DNA of 64,000 nucleotides, taken from Zoogloea sp. LCSB751. Lineage in GTDB: Bacteria > Pseudomonadota > Gammaproteobacteria > Burkholderiales > Rhodocyclaceae. Below, one piece after another: positions 43,326 through 53,276 of the stretch. Every line of letters starts with the position of its first letter. The first letter of the stretch is position 1. The position numbers and the translations under genes are program-made. The DNA is taken from positions 124,001 through 188,000 of the forward strand of contig NZ_MWUM01000009.1 in the NCBI RefSeq assembly GCF_002028455.1, read 5' to 3'. The notes beneath the pieces were generated by a model. It ran no database searches, was not told where the DNA came from, and saw only the letters and a list, made by a program, of their open reading frames with translations.

Positions 43326-43354
43326 CTTGAATTGATGTCGCTAGGGCCCCATAT
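43326..43354 (+). promoter_or_regulatory. RpoH (sigma-32) heat-shock promoter of lon
   Basis: CTTGAA (43326-43331), a 15-bp spacer and CCCCATAT (43347-43354) match the sigma-32 consensus CTTGAA / CCCCATnT, 30 bp before the lon ATG. The -10 element is part of a 16-bp palindrome GGCCCCATATGGGGCC (43345-43360). Confidence 0.85.
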
Positions 43355-43383
43355 GGGGCCTTAGTGCCTTTAAAGGAATAATC

Positions 43384-45801
43384 ATGTCGAGCACGCTTGA
43401 CCTCCCCGAAGAACAGATCGAACTCCCGCTGCTGCCGCTGCGCGACGTAGTGGTGTTCCCTCACATGGTGATCCCGCTGTTCGTGGGGCGCCCCAAATCC
43501 ATCAAGGCGCTCGAGAACGCCATGGAGGCCGGCAAGAGCATCCTGCTGGTGGCTCAAAAGTCCGCTGCGAAGGACGAGCCGTCGGCGGAAGACCTCTACG
43601 ATCTCGGTTGTATCGCCAACATCCTGCAGATGCTCAAGCTGCCCGACGGCACCGTGAAGGTGCTGGTGGAAGGTGTGCAGCGTGCCCGCGTGGTGTCCGT
43701 CGAAGACCTGCGCACCCTGTTCGTCGCCAAGGCCCAGCCGATGCCGCTGGCCGATGTGCCGAACAACGAAGTCGAGGCGATGCGCCGGGCCATCATCAGC
43801 CAGTTCGACCAGTACGTTAAGCTAAACAAGAAGATTCCGCCGGAAATCCTCAGCTCGCTGTCGGGTATCGAGGAGCCGGGTCGGCTTGCCGACACTATCG
43901 CCGCGCATCTGCCGTTGAAGCTCGAGCAGAAGCAGGAAATCCTCGAGATGTTCGACGCGGGTCAGCGTCTCGAACGTCTCCTCAACCAGCTCGAGACCGA
44001 GCTGGACATCCTCCAGGTTGAAAAGCGCATCCGTGGCCGCGTCAAGCGCCAGATGGAGAAGAGCCAGCGCGAGTACTACCTCAACGAGCAGGTCAAGGCC
44101 ATCCAGAAGGAGCTCGGCGAGGGCGAGGACGGCGCCGACCTCGAGGAGATGGAGAAGAAGATCAAGGCTTCCGGTATGACCAAGGAAGCTACCGCCAAGG
44201 CCCAGGCCGAGCTCAAGAAGCTGCGCCTGATGTCGCCGATGTCGGCCGAGGCGACCGTGGTCCGCAACTACATCGAGACCCTCGTCGGCCTGCCGTGGAA
44301 GAAGAAATCGCGCATCAGCAAGGATCTGGCCGAGGCCGAGAAGGTTCTCGACACCGAACACTATGGCCTTGAGAAGGTCAAGGAACGCATCCTTGAGTAT
44401 CTTGCCGTGCAGCAGCGCGTCGATAAGCTGAAGGCGCCGATCCTGTGCCTCGTCGGTCCCCCGGGCGTCGGCAAGACCTCTTTGGGCCAGTCGGTCGCGC
44501 GTGCCACCAACCGCAAGTTTGTGCGCATGAGCCTCGGCGGCGTCCGTGACGAGGCCGAGATCCGTGGCCACCGTCGGACCTACATCGGCTCCATGCCGGG
44601 CAAGATCCTGCAGAACATGTCCAAGGTTGCGGTGCGCAACCCACTGTTCCTGCTCGACGAAGTGGACAAGATGGGCCAGGACTTCCGTGGCGATCCGTCG
44701 TCTGCGCTGCTGGAAGTGCTCGACCCGGAACAGAATTCGACCTTCGTGGACCACTACATCGAGGTGGAGTACGACCTGTCGGACGTGATGTTCGTGGCCA
44801 CTGCCAACACCCTCAACATCCCGGCGCCGCTGCTCGACCGGATGGAGGTGATCCGCCTGTCCGGCTACACCGAAGACGAGAAGGTGAACATCGCCCAGCG
44901 CTATCTTGTTCCGAAGCAGATGAAGAACAACGGGATCAAGCGCGAGGAACTGTCGGTTACCGAAGACGCGATCCGCGACATCGTCCGTTTCTACACTCGT
45001 GAGGCGGGCGTGCGCGGTCTGGAGCGCGAAGTGTCCAAGGTTTGCCGCAAGGTGGTGAAGGCACTGGTCCTTGGCAAGCGCAAGGCCAAGGTGATCGTCA
45101 ACGCCAAGACTCTCGACAAGTATCTGGGCGTGCGCAAGTACTCCTACGGCGTTGCCGAGAAGGAGAACCAGATCGGTCAGGTCACCGGTCTCGCGTGGAC
45201 CGAGGTGGGCGGAGAACTGCTGACCGTCGAAGCGGTGGCACTGCCGGGTAAAGGCAAGATCATCACCACCGGCAAGCTCGGCGAGGTCATGCAGGAGTCC
45301 ATCCAGGCAGCGTTGTCGGTGGTGCGTCGGCGTTCCAGGTCACTGGGGATCCAGGAGGACTTCTACCAGAAGTCCGACATCCACATTCACTTGCCGGAAG
45401 GCGCGATTCCCAAGGACGGTCCGTCGGCAGGCATCGCGATCAGTACCGGCCTGGTGTCGGTGCTCACCGGGATCCCGGTTCGCTGCGATGTGGCGATGAC
45501 GGGTGAAATCACGCTGCGCGGCGAAGTCCTGCCCATCGGCGGTCTGAAGGAGAAGCTGCTGGCTGCCGTCCGCGGTGGCATCCGTACGGCGCTGATTCCC
45601 GAAGAGAACGTCAAGGATCTGACCGACATCCCGGACAACGTCAAGAACGAGCTGGAAATCATCCCGGTCAAGTGGATCGACCAGGTGCTCGAGCACGCGC
45701 TGGAGCGCAAGCCCGAGCCGCTGCCTGAGGTGCCGGCTGCCGAAGTGGCGGTTGCTGCGCCGGCGGAGACTCCGGATAACGGTGGGGTGGTGAAGCACTG
45801 A
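43384..45801 (+). CDS. lon: ATP-dependent protease Lon
   Basis: An 805-residue LonA protease. The N-terminal substrate domain ([23 protein letters not shown]) is followed by a coiled-coil middle part, an AAA+ module with Walker A GPPGVGKT at 358-365, and a serine-lysine protease domain with S681 in [10 protein letters not shown]. The tail rich in Ala, Pro and Glu after about residue 780 is a low-complexity extension. Lon degrades misfolded and regulatory proteins. A heat-shock promoter lies just upstream and a strong terminator follows. The hupB gene often found after lon is absent here. Confidence 0.98.
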   Translation: MSSTLDLPEEQIELPLLPLRDVVVFPHMVIPLFVGRPKSIKALENAMEAGKSILLVAQKSAAKDEPSAEDLYDLGCIANILQMLKLPDGTVKVLVEGVQRARVVSVEDLRTLFVAKAQPMPLADVPNNEVEAMRRAIISQFDQYVKLNKKIPPEILSSLSGIEEPGRLADTIAAHLPLKLEQKQEILEMFDAGQRLERLLNQLETELDILQVEKRIRGRVKRQMEKSQREYYLNEQVKAIQKELGEGEDGADLEEMEKKIKASGMTKEATAKAQAELKKLRLMSPMSAEATVVRNYIETLVGLPWKKKSRISKDLAEAEKVLDTEHYGLEKVKERILEYLAVQQRVDKLKAPILCLVGPPGVGKTSLGQSVARATNRKFVRMSLGGVRDEAEIRGHRRTYIGSMPGKILQNMSKVAVRNPLFLLDEVDKMGQDFRGDPSSALLEVLDPEQNSTFVDHYIEVEYDLSDVMFVATANTLNIPAPLLDRMEVIRLSGYTEDEKVNIAQRYLVPKQMKNNGIKREELSVTEDAIRDIVRFYTREAGVRGLEREVSKVCRKVVKALVLGKRKAKVIVNAKTLDKYLGVRKYSYGVAEKENQIGQVTGLAWTEVGGELLTVEAVALPGKGKIITTGKLGEVMQESIQAALSVVRRRSRSLGIQEDFYQKSDIHIHLPEGAIPKDGPSAGIAISTGLVSVLTGIPVRCDVAMTGEITLRGEVLPIGGLKEKLLAAVRGGIRTALIPEENVKDLTDIPDNVKNELEIIPVKWIDQVLEHALERKPEPLPEVPAAEVAVAAPAETPDNGGVVKH

Positions 45802-45858
45802 TCGGCGTGTCTGTCGCCTGCATTAACTCGTCGGGTTGATGCAGGACTTCAGGTGAAT

Positions 45859-45899
45859 AAAAAGGCCTCAAGCGGCTTGCCGTCGCTTGAGGCCTTTTT
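45859..45899. terminator. Bidirectional terminator between lon and cusA
   Basis: AAAAAGGCCTCAAGCG (45859-45874) and CGCTTGAGGCCTTTTT (45884-45899) make a perfect 16-bp stem with a 9-nt loop, flanked by A and T runs, between convergent genes. Confidence 0.92.
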
Positions 45900-45915
45900 T
45901 GTTTTCTGCAGTTCC

Positions 45916-48900
45916 TCAGCTTTCCAGGCCCCGTGCCAGCCGCCACTGCTTGACCAGCGCGTAGATGGCCGGAATCACGGCGAGGGTCAGAATGGTTGAG
46001 GAGATCATTCCGCCGACCATCGGTGCGGCAATTCGGCTCATTACCTCCGAGCCGGTACCGGTACTCCACATGATCGGCAGCAGGCCGGCCATGATCGCGA
46101 CGACCGTCATCATCTTCGGGCGCACGCGTTCGACGGCGCCTTCCATCACCGCTTCGTACAGGTCGCCAACATGGGGTGTCCGGCCTTCTGTGCGGCATTT
46201 GGTTTTAACGGCTTCCCAGGCGTGATCCAGGTAGATCAGCATCACCACGCCGGTCTCCGCCGCCACGCCGGCCAGCGCGATGAAGCCTACTGCCACTGCG
46301 ACGGACAGGTTGTAGCCGAGCAGCCACATCAGCCATACGCCGCCGACCAGTGCGAAGGGTACCGACAGCATGACGATCAGGGTTTCGGTGATGCGCCGGA
46401 AGTTGAGGTAAAGCAGCACGAAGATGGTCAGCAGCGTGATCGGGATGACGATCTTCATCTTTTCGATGGCCCGTTCCATGTACTCGAACTGGCCGCTCCA
46501 GCTCACGTAGTAACCCGGCGGAAACTTGACCTGGTCGGCAACGGCCTTCTTTGCGTCGGCCACGTAGCCACCGATGTCCCGCTCGCGGATGTCCACGTAG
46601 ATGTAGGCGGACAGTAGCGCGTTCTCGGTGCGGATGCCCGGTGTGCCCTTGGCGATGCCGACGTGGGCAAGTTGGCCTAGCGGTACCATCGCGCCGCCCA
46701 TCGTCGGCACCAGCACCTGGCTGGCGATCTGCTGGGGATCGGAGCGCAGTTCGCGCGGGTAGCGCACTGTCACGCCAAAGCGCTCGCGGCCTTCGACGGT
46801 GGTGGTGACCATCTCGCCGCCGAGCGCGCTGGCGATGACGTCCTGCAGGTCACCGACGGCCAGGCCGTAGCGGGCCAGTTGCTCCCGGTCCGGCTCGATG
46901 TCCAGATAGAAGCCGCCGGTGATGCGCTCAGCGAAGGCGCTCGTGGTGCCAGGCACCGTCTTCACGACTGCTTCGATCTGCTTGGCCAGCTTCTCCATCT
47001 CCTCCAGGTCCTTGCCGAAGACCTTGATGCCGATCGGCGTGCGGATGCCGGTGGACAGCATGTCGGTACGGGCCTTGATCGGCATCGTCCAGGCATTGGC
47101 TACGCCCGGAAACTGCAGGGCCTTGTCTAGTTCGGCGATCAGCGTGTCGGTGGTCATGCCCGGCCGCCATTCGGATTGGGGCTTGAGGTTGATGACTGTC
47201 TCGAACATCTCCGGCGGCGCCGGGTCGGTGGCGGTGTTGGCGCGGCCGGCCTTGCCGAATACTGAGTCGACTTCCGGAAAGCTTTTGATGATCTTGTCCT
47301 GGGTCTGCATCAGCTCGGCGGCCTTGGTGATCGACATGCCGGGCAGGGACGTGGGCATGTAGAGGAGGGTGCCTTCGTTCAGCGTCGGCATGAACTCCGA
47401 GCCCAGGCGGGAGGCCGGATAGATCGACACCACCAACGTGAGCACGGCCAGGACGATGGTCAGCCTCTTCCAGCGCATCACCCCGGCGATGATCGGCCGG
47501 TACAGCCAGATCAGCGTCCGGTTCACCGGGTTCTTCGCCTCCGGCATGATCTTGCCGCGGATGAACAGCAGCATCAGCACCGGTACCAGCGTTACCGACA
47601 GCAGCGCTGCAGCCGCCATTGAGAAGGTCTTGGTGTAGGCCAGCGGTGAGAACAGCCGGCCTTCCTGGCCTTCCAGCGTGAACACCGGCAGGAAGGAGAC
47701 GGTGATGATCAGCAGCGAGAAGAACAGCGCCGGGCCGACCTCCTTGCAGGCGGCCAGCATGGCCTCGAAACGCTCGGCGGCGGTGTGCCCTTCCGGCAGA
47801 CGCTCCAGGTGCTTGTGGGCGTTCTCGATCATCACGATGGCAGCGTCGATCATTGCGCCGATCGCAATGGCGATGCCGCCCAGGCTCATAAGGTTGGAGT
47901 TCATGCCCAGCAGGCGCATCGCGATGAAGGCCATCAACACGCCTACCGGCAGCATCAGAATCGCCACCAGCGCACTGCGCACATGGAGCAGGAAGACCAC
48001 GCAGACCAGCGCCACGATGAGCGATTCCTCGATCAGCGTGCCCTTCAGGGTCTCGATGGCGCGGTGGATCAGCTCGGAGCGGTCGTAGACGGTCTGCACC
48101 GAGACGCCTTCCGGCAGGCCGGGGCCGATCTCGGTGATCTTGTCCTTCAGGTTGTGGATGACCTCCAGCGCGTTCTGGCCGTAGCGGGCCATCGCGATGC
48201 CGGCTACCACCTCGCCGTCGCCGTTCAGCTCGGTGAGGCCGCGGCGTTCGTCCGGCGCCAGTTCGACGCGGGCGATGTCACGCACCAGCACCGGCGTGCC
48301 GCCCTCGGCCTTGACCACCAGTGCGCCGATGTCGTCCTTGCCGCGCAGGTAGCCCTTGCCGCGCACCATGTACTCGGTCTCGGCCATCTCCACCACGCGG
48401 CCGCCCACGTCCCGGTTGGAGTCGCGGATCACCTGGGCGACCTTCATCAGCGGAATGCCGTAGGCGCGCAGCTTCACTGGATCGACGGTGACCTGGTAGG
48501 TCTGCACGAAGCCGCCGATGGAGGCCACCTCGGCGACGCCGTGGGCCTTGGCCAGCTGATAGCGCAGGTACCAGTCCTGGATCGTGCGCAGCTCGGCGAG
48601 GGTCTTCTCCTTGGCGATCAGCGCGTATTGATAGACCCAGCCGACACCGGTGGCATCCGGCCCGATCTGCGGCTGAATGGTTGTTCCCCCCGGGCCCTTG
48701 GGCATGCGCCCGGCGGCGAAGTTGAGGTATTCAAGGACCCGCGAGCGGGCCCAGTAGATGTCGGTGCCGTCCTCGAAGATCACATAGACGAAGGACGCGC
48801 CGAAGAAGGAGAAGCCGCGCACGACCTTCGACTTGGGCACCGACAGCATGGCTGTGGTGAGCGGGTAGGTGACCTGGTCCTCGACCACCTGGGGCGCCTG

Positions 48901-49065
48901 GCCGGGGTACTCGGTGTAGACGATGACCTGCACGTCGGAGAGGTCGGGCAGGGCGTCGATGGGCGTGCGCAGCACCGCGAAGACGCCGGCGAGGACGATG
49001 AACAGCGTGGCGAGCAGGATCAGGAAGCGGTTGCGCCCCGACCAGTCGATAAGCTTGGCGAGCAT
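45916..49065 (-). CDS. cusA: Copper/silver efflux RND pump CusA
   Basis: A 1049-residue heavy-metal RND transporter with twelve membrane helices and two large periplasmic loops. The N-terminal VIVYTEYPGQAPQVVEDQVTYPL and the SFFGASFVYVIFEDGTDIYWARSR segment are typical of CusA/SilA rather than of CzcA zinc pumps. It uses the proton gradient to drive Cu(I) or Ag(I) from the periplasm or cytoplasm out through CusC. It is the third gene of a minus-strand operon cusF-like, cusC, cusB, cusA, with 13 bp after cusB. No sensor-regulator pair is seen nearby. Confidence 0.94.
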   Translation of the reverse strand: MLAKLIDWSGRNRFLILLATLFIVLAGVFAVLRTPIDALPDLSDVQVIVYTEYPGQAPQVVEDQVTYPLTTAMLSVPKSKVVRGFSFFGASFVYVIFEDGTDIYWARSRVLEYLNFAAGRMPKGPGGTTIQPQIGPDATGVGWVYQYALIAKEKTLAELRTIQDWYLRYQLAKAHGVAEVASIGGFVQTYQVTVDPVKLRAYGIPLMKVAQVIRDSNRDVGGRVVEMAETEYMVRGKGYLRGKDDIGALVVKAEGGTPVLVRDIARVELAPDERRGLTELNGDGEVVAGIAMARYGQNALEVIHNLKDKITEIGPGLPEGVSVQTVYDRSELIHRAIETLKGTLIEESLIVALVCVVFLLHVRSALVAILMLPVGVLMAFIAMRLLGMNSNLMSLGGIAIAIGAMIDAAIVMIENAHKHLERLPEGHTAAERFEAMLAACKEVGPALFFSLLIITVSFLPVFTLEGQEGRLFSPLAYTKTFSMAAAALLSVTLVPVLMLLFIRGKIMPEAKNPVNRTLIWLYRPIIAGVMRWKRLTIVLAVLTLVVSIYPASRLGSEFMPTLNEGTLLYMPTSLPGMSITKAAELMQTQDKIIKSFPEVDSVFGKAGRANTATDPAPPEMFETVINLKPQSEWRPGMTTDTLIAELDKALQFPGVANAWTMPIKARTDMLSTGIRTPIGIKVFGKDLEEMEKLAKQIEAVVKTVPGTTSAFAERITGGFYLDIEPDREQLARYGLAVGDLQDVIASALGGEMVTTTVEGRERFGVTVRYPRELRSDPQQIASQVLVPTMGGAMVPLGQLAHVGIAKGTPGIRTENALLSAYIYVDIRERDIGGYVADAKKAVADQVKFPPGYYVSWSGQFEYMERAIEKMKIVIPITLLTIFVLLYLNFRRITETLIVMLSVPFALVGGVWLMWLLGYNLSVAVAVGFIALAGVAAETGVVMLIYLDHAWEAVKTKCRTEGRTPHVGDLYEAVMEGAVERVRPKMMTVVAIMAGLLPIMWSTGTGSEVMSRIAAPMVGGMISSTILTLAVIPAIYALVKQWRLARGLES

Positions 49066-49078
49066 GAGCGGGGTCCTG

Positions 49079-50659
49079 TCAGTGTCCAGCGTGGGCCTTG
49101 GCTGTTGCTGCGGCGCCGGCCGGCTTGACCGCCGTGATCACCCATTCTCCCGGTTGGCGTTCTACGAACTCGAAGCTCACCCGCGCGCCGGGCTTGAGCG
49201 CTTGCTGCAGGGCCGGATTGGCCAGCTTGAAGTCCATGGTCATCGCTGGCCACTTGAGGCTGGGCACCGGATCATGACTGAGGGTGACGGTGTTCTCCTT
49301 GGGGTCGAGACCCTCCACTGTGCCCTCCGTGCGATGGCCGACGGAGGCAGGTGCGGCCACCGGTTTGGCGTTGTGGTCGGCATGGCCGAAGCCATCCAGC
49401 GCGGCCTTCAGGTTGCTCTCCGCGTCGATCAGGAAGTTAGCGGCAACGACGACCTGCTCGCCGGCCTTGATGCCTTGCAGGACCTCGATGTGGTTTTCAC
49501 TGCGGCTGCCCAGCTTCACGTCGCGCGGCTCGAAACGGCCTTCACCGTGGGCGACGAGGACGATCTGGCGCGTGCCGCTGTCGATGACCGCCGAGTTCGG
49601 CACGGTCACGACCTGCTGCCGGCTTCCGACCGGCAGCTCCAGCTGCGCGAACATCGCGGGCTTCAGCAGCAGGCCGGGATTGGCGAGTTCCACGCGGACG
49701 GGCACGGTCCGCGTGTCGGCGTTGAGGGTCGGATAGACATAGCTCAACTTGCCCTCGAAGACCTTGTCCGGATAGGCGTTGATGCGTACCTTGGCCGGAC
49801 TGCCGCTGCGAACCAGTCCGATGTCCTGCTCGAACACGTCGGCGACCACCCACACCGACGACAGGTCGGCGACCTGATACAGGGCCTCGCCCGGCATGAA
49901 GCGCATGCCCTGCAGGGCTTTCTTCTCGGTGACGATTCCGGCCACCGGCGAGCGGAAGGTGAGTGTGCGCTTGGTGGCGCCCGACTTGGCGAGGGCGCGG
50001 ATCTGCTCTTCCGAGATGTCCCAGTTACGCAGGCGCAGCAGGCTCGATTCGGCAAGCTGCCTCATGCCGCTCTGCGCCTCGCTGCCGGCGTCCTTGAGCG
50101 CTTCGACGCCCTGGGCGGCGATGGCATATTCGCGCTGGGCGGACACCAGTTCCGGGCTGTAGACCTCGAACAGCGGCTGCCCCTTGGCGACCGGCTGGCC
50201 GGTGACATTCACGTGCAGGCGCTCGACGTAGCCTTCGAACTTCGGCGAGATCGCGAAGCTGCGCCGCTCGTCGATCTCGACCCGGCCAGCAGCACGCACC
50301 GTGCGGTCGAGGCTGCGCAGTTCGGCGGCTTCGGTACGTACGCCGAGCTTCTGGACCTTGTCGGTGCTGATCTTCACCGTTCCGGCCGCTGCAGGCGCGT
50401 CGTCCGCCTCGCCTTCATAGACCGGGATGTAGTCCATCCCCATCGGGTCCTTCTTGGGCGTCGGCGAGGTATCCGGCAGGCCCATCGGGTTGCGGTAGTA
50501 CAGCAGCTTGCGTTCCTTCTTCGCGCCGTCCGTCGGTGCCGCGGCTACCGGGCTGTCTGCCCGCGGCTGGTTGGCCGGGGCCCGCTGGCCCAGCCAGTAG
50601 CCGCCACCGGCAGCGAGGGCGACGGCGAAGCCGACGGCAATGCCTGCGCCTGCTTTCAT
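49079..50659 (-). CDS. cusB: CusB membrane fusion protein with C-terminal CusF-like domain
   Basis: The ATG at 50659 gives 526 residues (MKAGAGIAVGFAVALAAGGGYW). After a membrane anchor there is a heavy-metal-binding motif region (YYRNPMGLPDTSPTPKKDPMGMDYIPVYE), then the hairpin, lipoyl and beta-barrel domains of an RND adaptor. About 80 C-terminal residues form a CusF-like fold with LSHDPVPSLKWPAMTM, which keeps the H, W, M, M residues that bind Cu(I) in E. coli CusF. It links the CusA pump to the CusC channel. A stretch AHAGH ends the protein. The start overlaps the cusC stop by 4 bp. Confidence 0.93.
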   Translation of the reverse strand: MKAGAGIAVGFAVALAAGGGYWLGQRAPANQPRADSPVAAAPTDGAKKERKLLYYRNPMGLPDTSPTPKKDPMGMDYIPVYEGEADDAPAAAGTVKISTDKVQKLGVRTEAAELRSLDRTVRAAGRVEIDERRSFAISPKFEGYVERLHVNVTGQPVAKGQPLFEVYSPELVSAQREYAIAAQGVEALKDAGSEAQSGMRQLAESSLLRLRNWDISEEQIRALAKSGATKRTLTFRSPVAGIVTEKKALQGMRFMPGEALYQVADLSSVWVVADVFEQDIGLVRSGSPAKVRINAYPDKVFEGKLSYVYPTLNADTRTVPVRVELANPGLLLKPAMFAQLELPVGSRQQVVTVPNSAVIDSGTRQIVLVAHGEGRFEPRDVKLGSRSENHIEVLQGIKAGEQVVVAANFLIDAESNLKAALDGFGHADHNAKPVAAPASVGHRTEGTVEGLDPKENTVTLSHDPVPSLKWPAMTMDFKLANPALQQALKPGARVSFEFVERQPGEWVITAVKPAGAAATAKAHAGH

Positions 50660-51933
50660 AGGTCTTCTCCGAGAATGCGTTCGATTTCTGCAAGGCGCAT
50701 CTGTGCTTCGGCCTGGGCCTTGATACTGTTCTGGCGGGCCTGCTTGATCTGTCGCTGGGCGTCGAGCAGGGTGGCGAAGTCCACTTTGCCGTTTTCGTAG
50801 CCGGCGAGGGCCGCCTTGAAGCTGAGTTCGGCCTGCGGCAGCAGGCTGGTAGTGGTCAGTGTCTCGGTCTGGCGGGCCGATTCGAGCCCGGAGAGATTTT
50901 CGGCAAGGTCGCCGAGCACCTGGTTGGCCGTCGCGTCGCGGCGGGCCCGGGCAGCGGACAGCATGGCTTCCGATTCCCTTTCCTGGGCGCGGCGGGAACC
51001 CTGCTGCAGCGGCAGGTTCAGCTCGACCATCAGCTCCCATTCCCGCACGGCGCCCTGGTACTGAATAGGCGACACGCCCAGCGTGAAGTCCGGGTAGCGG
51101 TTCTTGTAGGTGAGTTCGCGGTTCTTCTCTGCGGCGCGGATGCGGGCTTCGTCGGCGAAGATCTGCGGATTGCGCGCGCGTACGCGTTCTTCGAGCGTGG
51201 CTGGATCGAGCCTGGCGGCGGCCGGCAGCGGGCGCAGGCGTTGGGGCGACGCCAGCGGCGCGGCGCTGGGGCGGGCCAGCAGTGCATTGAGCCGTGCCTG
51301 CAGCTGCCGGTGTTCGTTGTGCAGCGCGATCAGTTCGCTCTTCATGCCGGTCTGCTCGACCTGGGCGCGGATCACGTCCTGCTGGGCGGCCAGGCCGCCG
51401 GCGTAACGCACCTGGGCGATCTTCTCGAGGCGCACCATTAGGTCGAGGATCTCGCGGGTCAGCTGTTCGTTGCGGGAGACGTACTGGAGCTGGGAGTAGG
51501 CGGTCTTGATGCGGGCCGAGAGTTCGGCCCAGGTGCCGCTGGCGCGTCCGCTGGCGCCGCGGGCGTCAAGCTCGGCGATCTCGCGCTTGAGCTCGCGCTT
51601 GCCCAGCCACGGCACGTCCTGCATCAAGAGGTAGCGCGTGCTGCCGACCTGGGCCGGCAGCAGGGCCGGATTCTGATCGCCCATGCGGGTGATGTCGCGC
51701 AGCTCGGTGCGCAGCTTCGGGTCGGGCAGGGCGCCGGCCGGAATGACGCGTTCGGCCGCAGCGTCGGCTTCGTGGCGCATGGCCGCGTAGTCCGGATTGC
51801 GCTCGCGGGCGTAGCCGAGGAGGGATTCCACGTCAGCGCCGATCGGCGCTTCCTGCGCCTGGGCGCTCACGCCGACGGCACACAACAGCACGGCAAGAAG
51901 GCTTCTGGCGCGACACGACATTCGCGTTCTCAT
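50656..51933 (-). CDS. cusC: CusC-like outer-membrane efflux channel (TolC family)
   Basis: I choose the ATG at 51933, which has AGGGAG seven bases before it, over the ATG at 51951. This gives 425 residues starting MRTRMSCRARSLLAVLLCAVGVSAQAQ, a clear signal peptide. The rest shows the two coiled-coil repeats of TolC-type outer membrane factors (PF02321), for example around 190-260 and 390-420. There is no lipoprotein cysteine after the signal. It forms the exit duct of the CusABC tripartite pump. Confidence 0.9.
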   Translation of the reverse strand: MRTRMSCRARSLLAVLLCAVGVSAQAQEAPIGADVESLLGYARERNPDYAAMRHEADAAAERVIPAGALPDPKLRTELRDITRMGDQNPALLPAQVGSTRYLLMQDVPWLGKRELKREIAELDARGASGRASGTWAELSARIKTAYSQLQYVSRNEQLTREILDLMVRLEKIAQVRYAGGLAAQQDVIRAQVEQTGMKSELIALHNEHRQLQARLNALLARPSAAPLASPQRLRPLPAAARLDPATLEERVRARNPQIFADEARIRAAEKNRELTYKNRYPDFTLGVSPIQYQGAVREWELMVELNLPLQQGSRRAQERESEAMLSAARARRDATANQVLGDLAENLSGLESARQTETLTTTSLLPQAELSFKAALAGYENGKVDFATLLDAQRQIKQARQNSIKAQAEAQMRLAEIERILGEDL

Positions 51934-52003
51934 TGATTGCTCCCTGAACATCGCTGGGGCAGGTCCGGCGCGCCTCGCAATCAGGCGATGCCGGACTGCA
52001 CAC

Positions 52004-52348
52004 TCATTTGCGCTTCAACTCCATGACAGTCATCGCGCCGTTCACCTGATCGGCAGCGAAGAGGATCTGCTCGCCGGCCTTGAGCTGGTCGAGCCAGGCT
52101 GGATCCTTCACGCGGAAGACCATGGTCATGGCGGGCATGCCGTTCGGTAGCGGCCCATGCGATAGCGTGAGCTTGCCCGCCGATTTGTCCACCTTCTTCA
52201 CTTGGGCCTCGGTCAGCGTCGACGGGGCCGTCGTATGTCCGCCATGGCTGTGGGCATCGGTCGGTTGAGGCTTTTCGTTGCCGGCAAGGGCCGGCAGACT
52301 CATCGCAGCGAAAAGGGTGGCCAGGGCCATCGAGAGAGCTGTTTTCAT
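52004..52348 (-). CDS. CusF-like periplasmic copper-binding protein
   Basis: The ATG at 52348 gives 114 residues with a signal peptide (MKTALSMALATLFAAMSLPALA). A His-rich linker (DAHSHGGHTT) precedes a CusF domain: GKLTLSHGPLPNGMPAMTMVF. In E. coli CusF copper is held by H36, W44, M47 and M49. Here the histidine and both methionines are kept but the tryptophan position is methionine (GMPAMTM against the usual NWPEMTM). It should hand Cu(I) or Ag(I) to the Cus pump. It is the first gene of the operon, 70 bp before cusC. Confidence 0.88.
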   Translation of the reverse strand: MKTALSMALATLFAAMSLPALAGNEKPQPTDAHSHGGHTTAPSTLTEAQVKKVDKSAGKLTLSHGPLPNGMPAMTMVFRVKDPAWLDQLKAGEQILFAADQVNGAMTVMELKRK

Positions 52349-52661
52349 AAGGGCGTCGATCCTTGGTGGTGTGAGGTCAAACCGTTGCAGGCAGCTCGGG
52401 AATGCTTGCCGGAAAACGGGGCGAGCCATGCGTTGCAGGAAAAGGGAAGCCCATTGTGACAACGCCACCCCGACGGGAAGCTGTCCTCAAGATTACTTTT
52501 TCGTAATGTTCAGGGGCCCGTGCAGCGTGATTTGCACCTCATTGTTGTGTGCTTGGCAAAACTGGTTTGCCGTCACACTTCTGTTTCAAATCGTCGAGTG
52601 AGGTTACAGTGCGGGTATCGGCGTGCCGATTCAACCCTTGTGTTTCAAGACCAGTCCCAGA
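52349..52661. promoter_or_regulatory. Divergent promoter region cus operon / ribA, with inverted repeat
   Basis: This 313-bp gap has no gene. ATTAC (52492-52496) and GTAAT (52503-52507) form an inverted repeat with a 6-bp spacer, the shape of boxes bound by copper-responsive CusR/CopR-type regulators. The assignment is by shape and position only. I see no FMN-riboswitch pattern in front of ribA. Confidence 0.4.
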
Positions 52662-53276
52662 ATGAGTGAAATAGCCCCCCAACTCTCGTATGTCGGCTCC
52701 TGCGAACTACCCACGCAGTGGGCCAAGTTTCAGCTCCACGGTTTTGTCGATGAGCGAACCGACAAGGAACACGTTGCCCTGACCCTGGGCGATATCGCCA
52801 ACGGCGAGCCGGTGCTGGCTCGCGTCCATTCGGAATGCCTGACCGGCGATGCCCTGTTCAGCCAGCGCTGCGATTGCGGTGCCCAGCTTGAAGAGGCGCT
52901 GCGGCGGATCGCCAAGGCCGGCAGGGGCGTGCTCATGTATCTCCGCCAGGAGGGACGCGGCATCGGCTTGATCAACAAGATCCGAGCCTACCAGTTGCAG
53001 GATGGTGGGGCCGATACCGTCGAGGCCAACACGGCCCTCGGTTTTCCGGCCGACATGCGCAGCTATGAGCTGTGCAAACCCATGCTGGCGCACCTCGGCG
53101 TCACTGCGCTGCGCTTGATGACCAACAATCCGCGCAAGGTCGCCGCGCTGACCGACGTCGGCATCGAGGTCGTCGAGCGTGTTCCGCTGGAGGTCGGCAA
53201 CACCTGCTGGAACCAGCGCTACCTGTCCACCAAGCGCCGCAAGCTGGGGCATCTGCTTACGTCCGAAAGGGCATGA
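52662..53276 (+). CDS. ribA: GTP cyclohydrolase II
   Basis: The ATG at 52662 gives 204 residues ([20 protein letters not shown]). Zinc ligands are C59, C70 and C72 ([18 protein letters not shown]). The catalytic region [21 protein letters not shown] and the [13 protein letters not shown] segment are conserved. It opens GTP to start riboflavin synthesis. This is the stand-alone RibA without the RibB domain. Its stop overlaps the start of the next gene (ATGA at 53273-53276), although the two have no known functional link. Confidence 0.96.
   Translation: MSEIAPQLSYVGSCELPTQWAKFQLHGFVDERTDKEHVALTLGDIANGEPVLARVHSECLTGDALFSQRCDCGAQLEEALRRIAKAGRGVLMYLRQEGRGIGLINKIRAYQLQDGGADTVEANTALGFPADMRSYELCKPMLAHLGVTALRLMTNNPRKVAALTDVGIEVVERVPLEVGNTCWNQRYLSTKRRKLGHLLTSERA

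Noticed and set aside
52349..52661. FMN riboswitch in front of ribA
   Set aside because: The conserved junction sequences of that riboswitch are not seen, and the leader lacks a terminator or masking hairpin.
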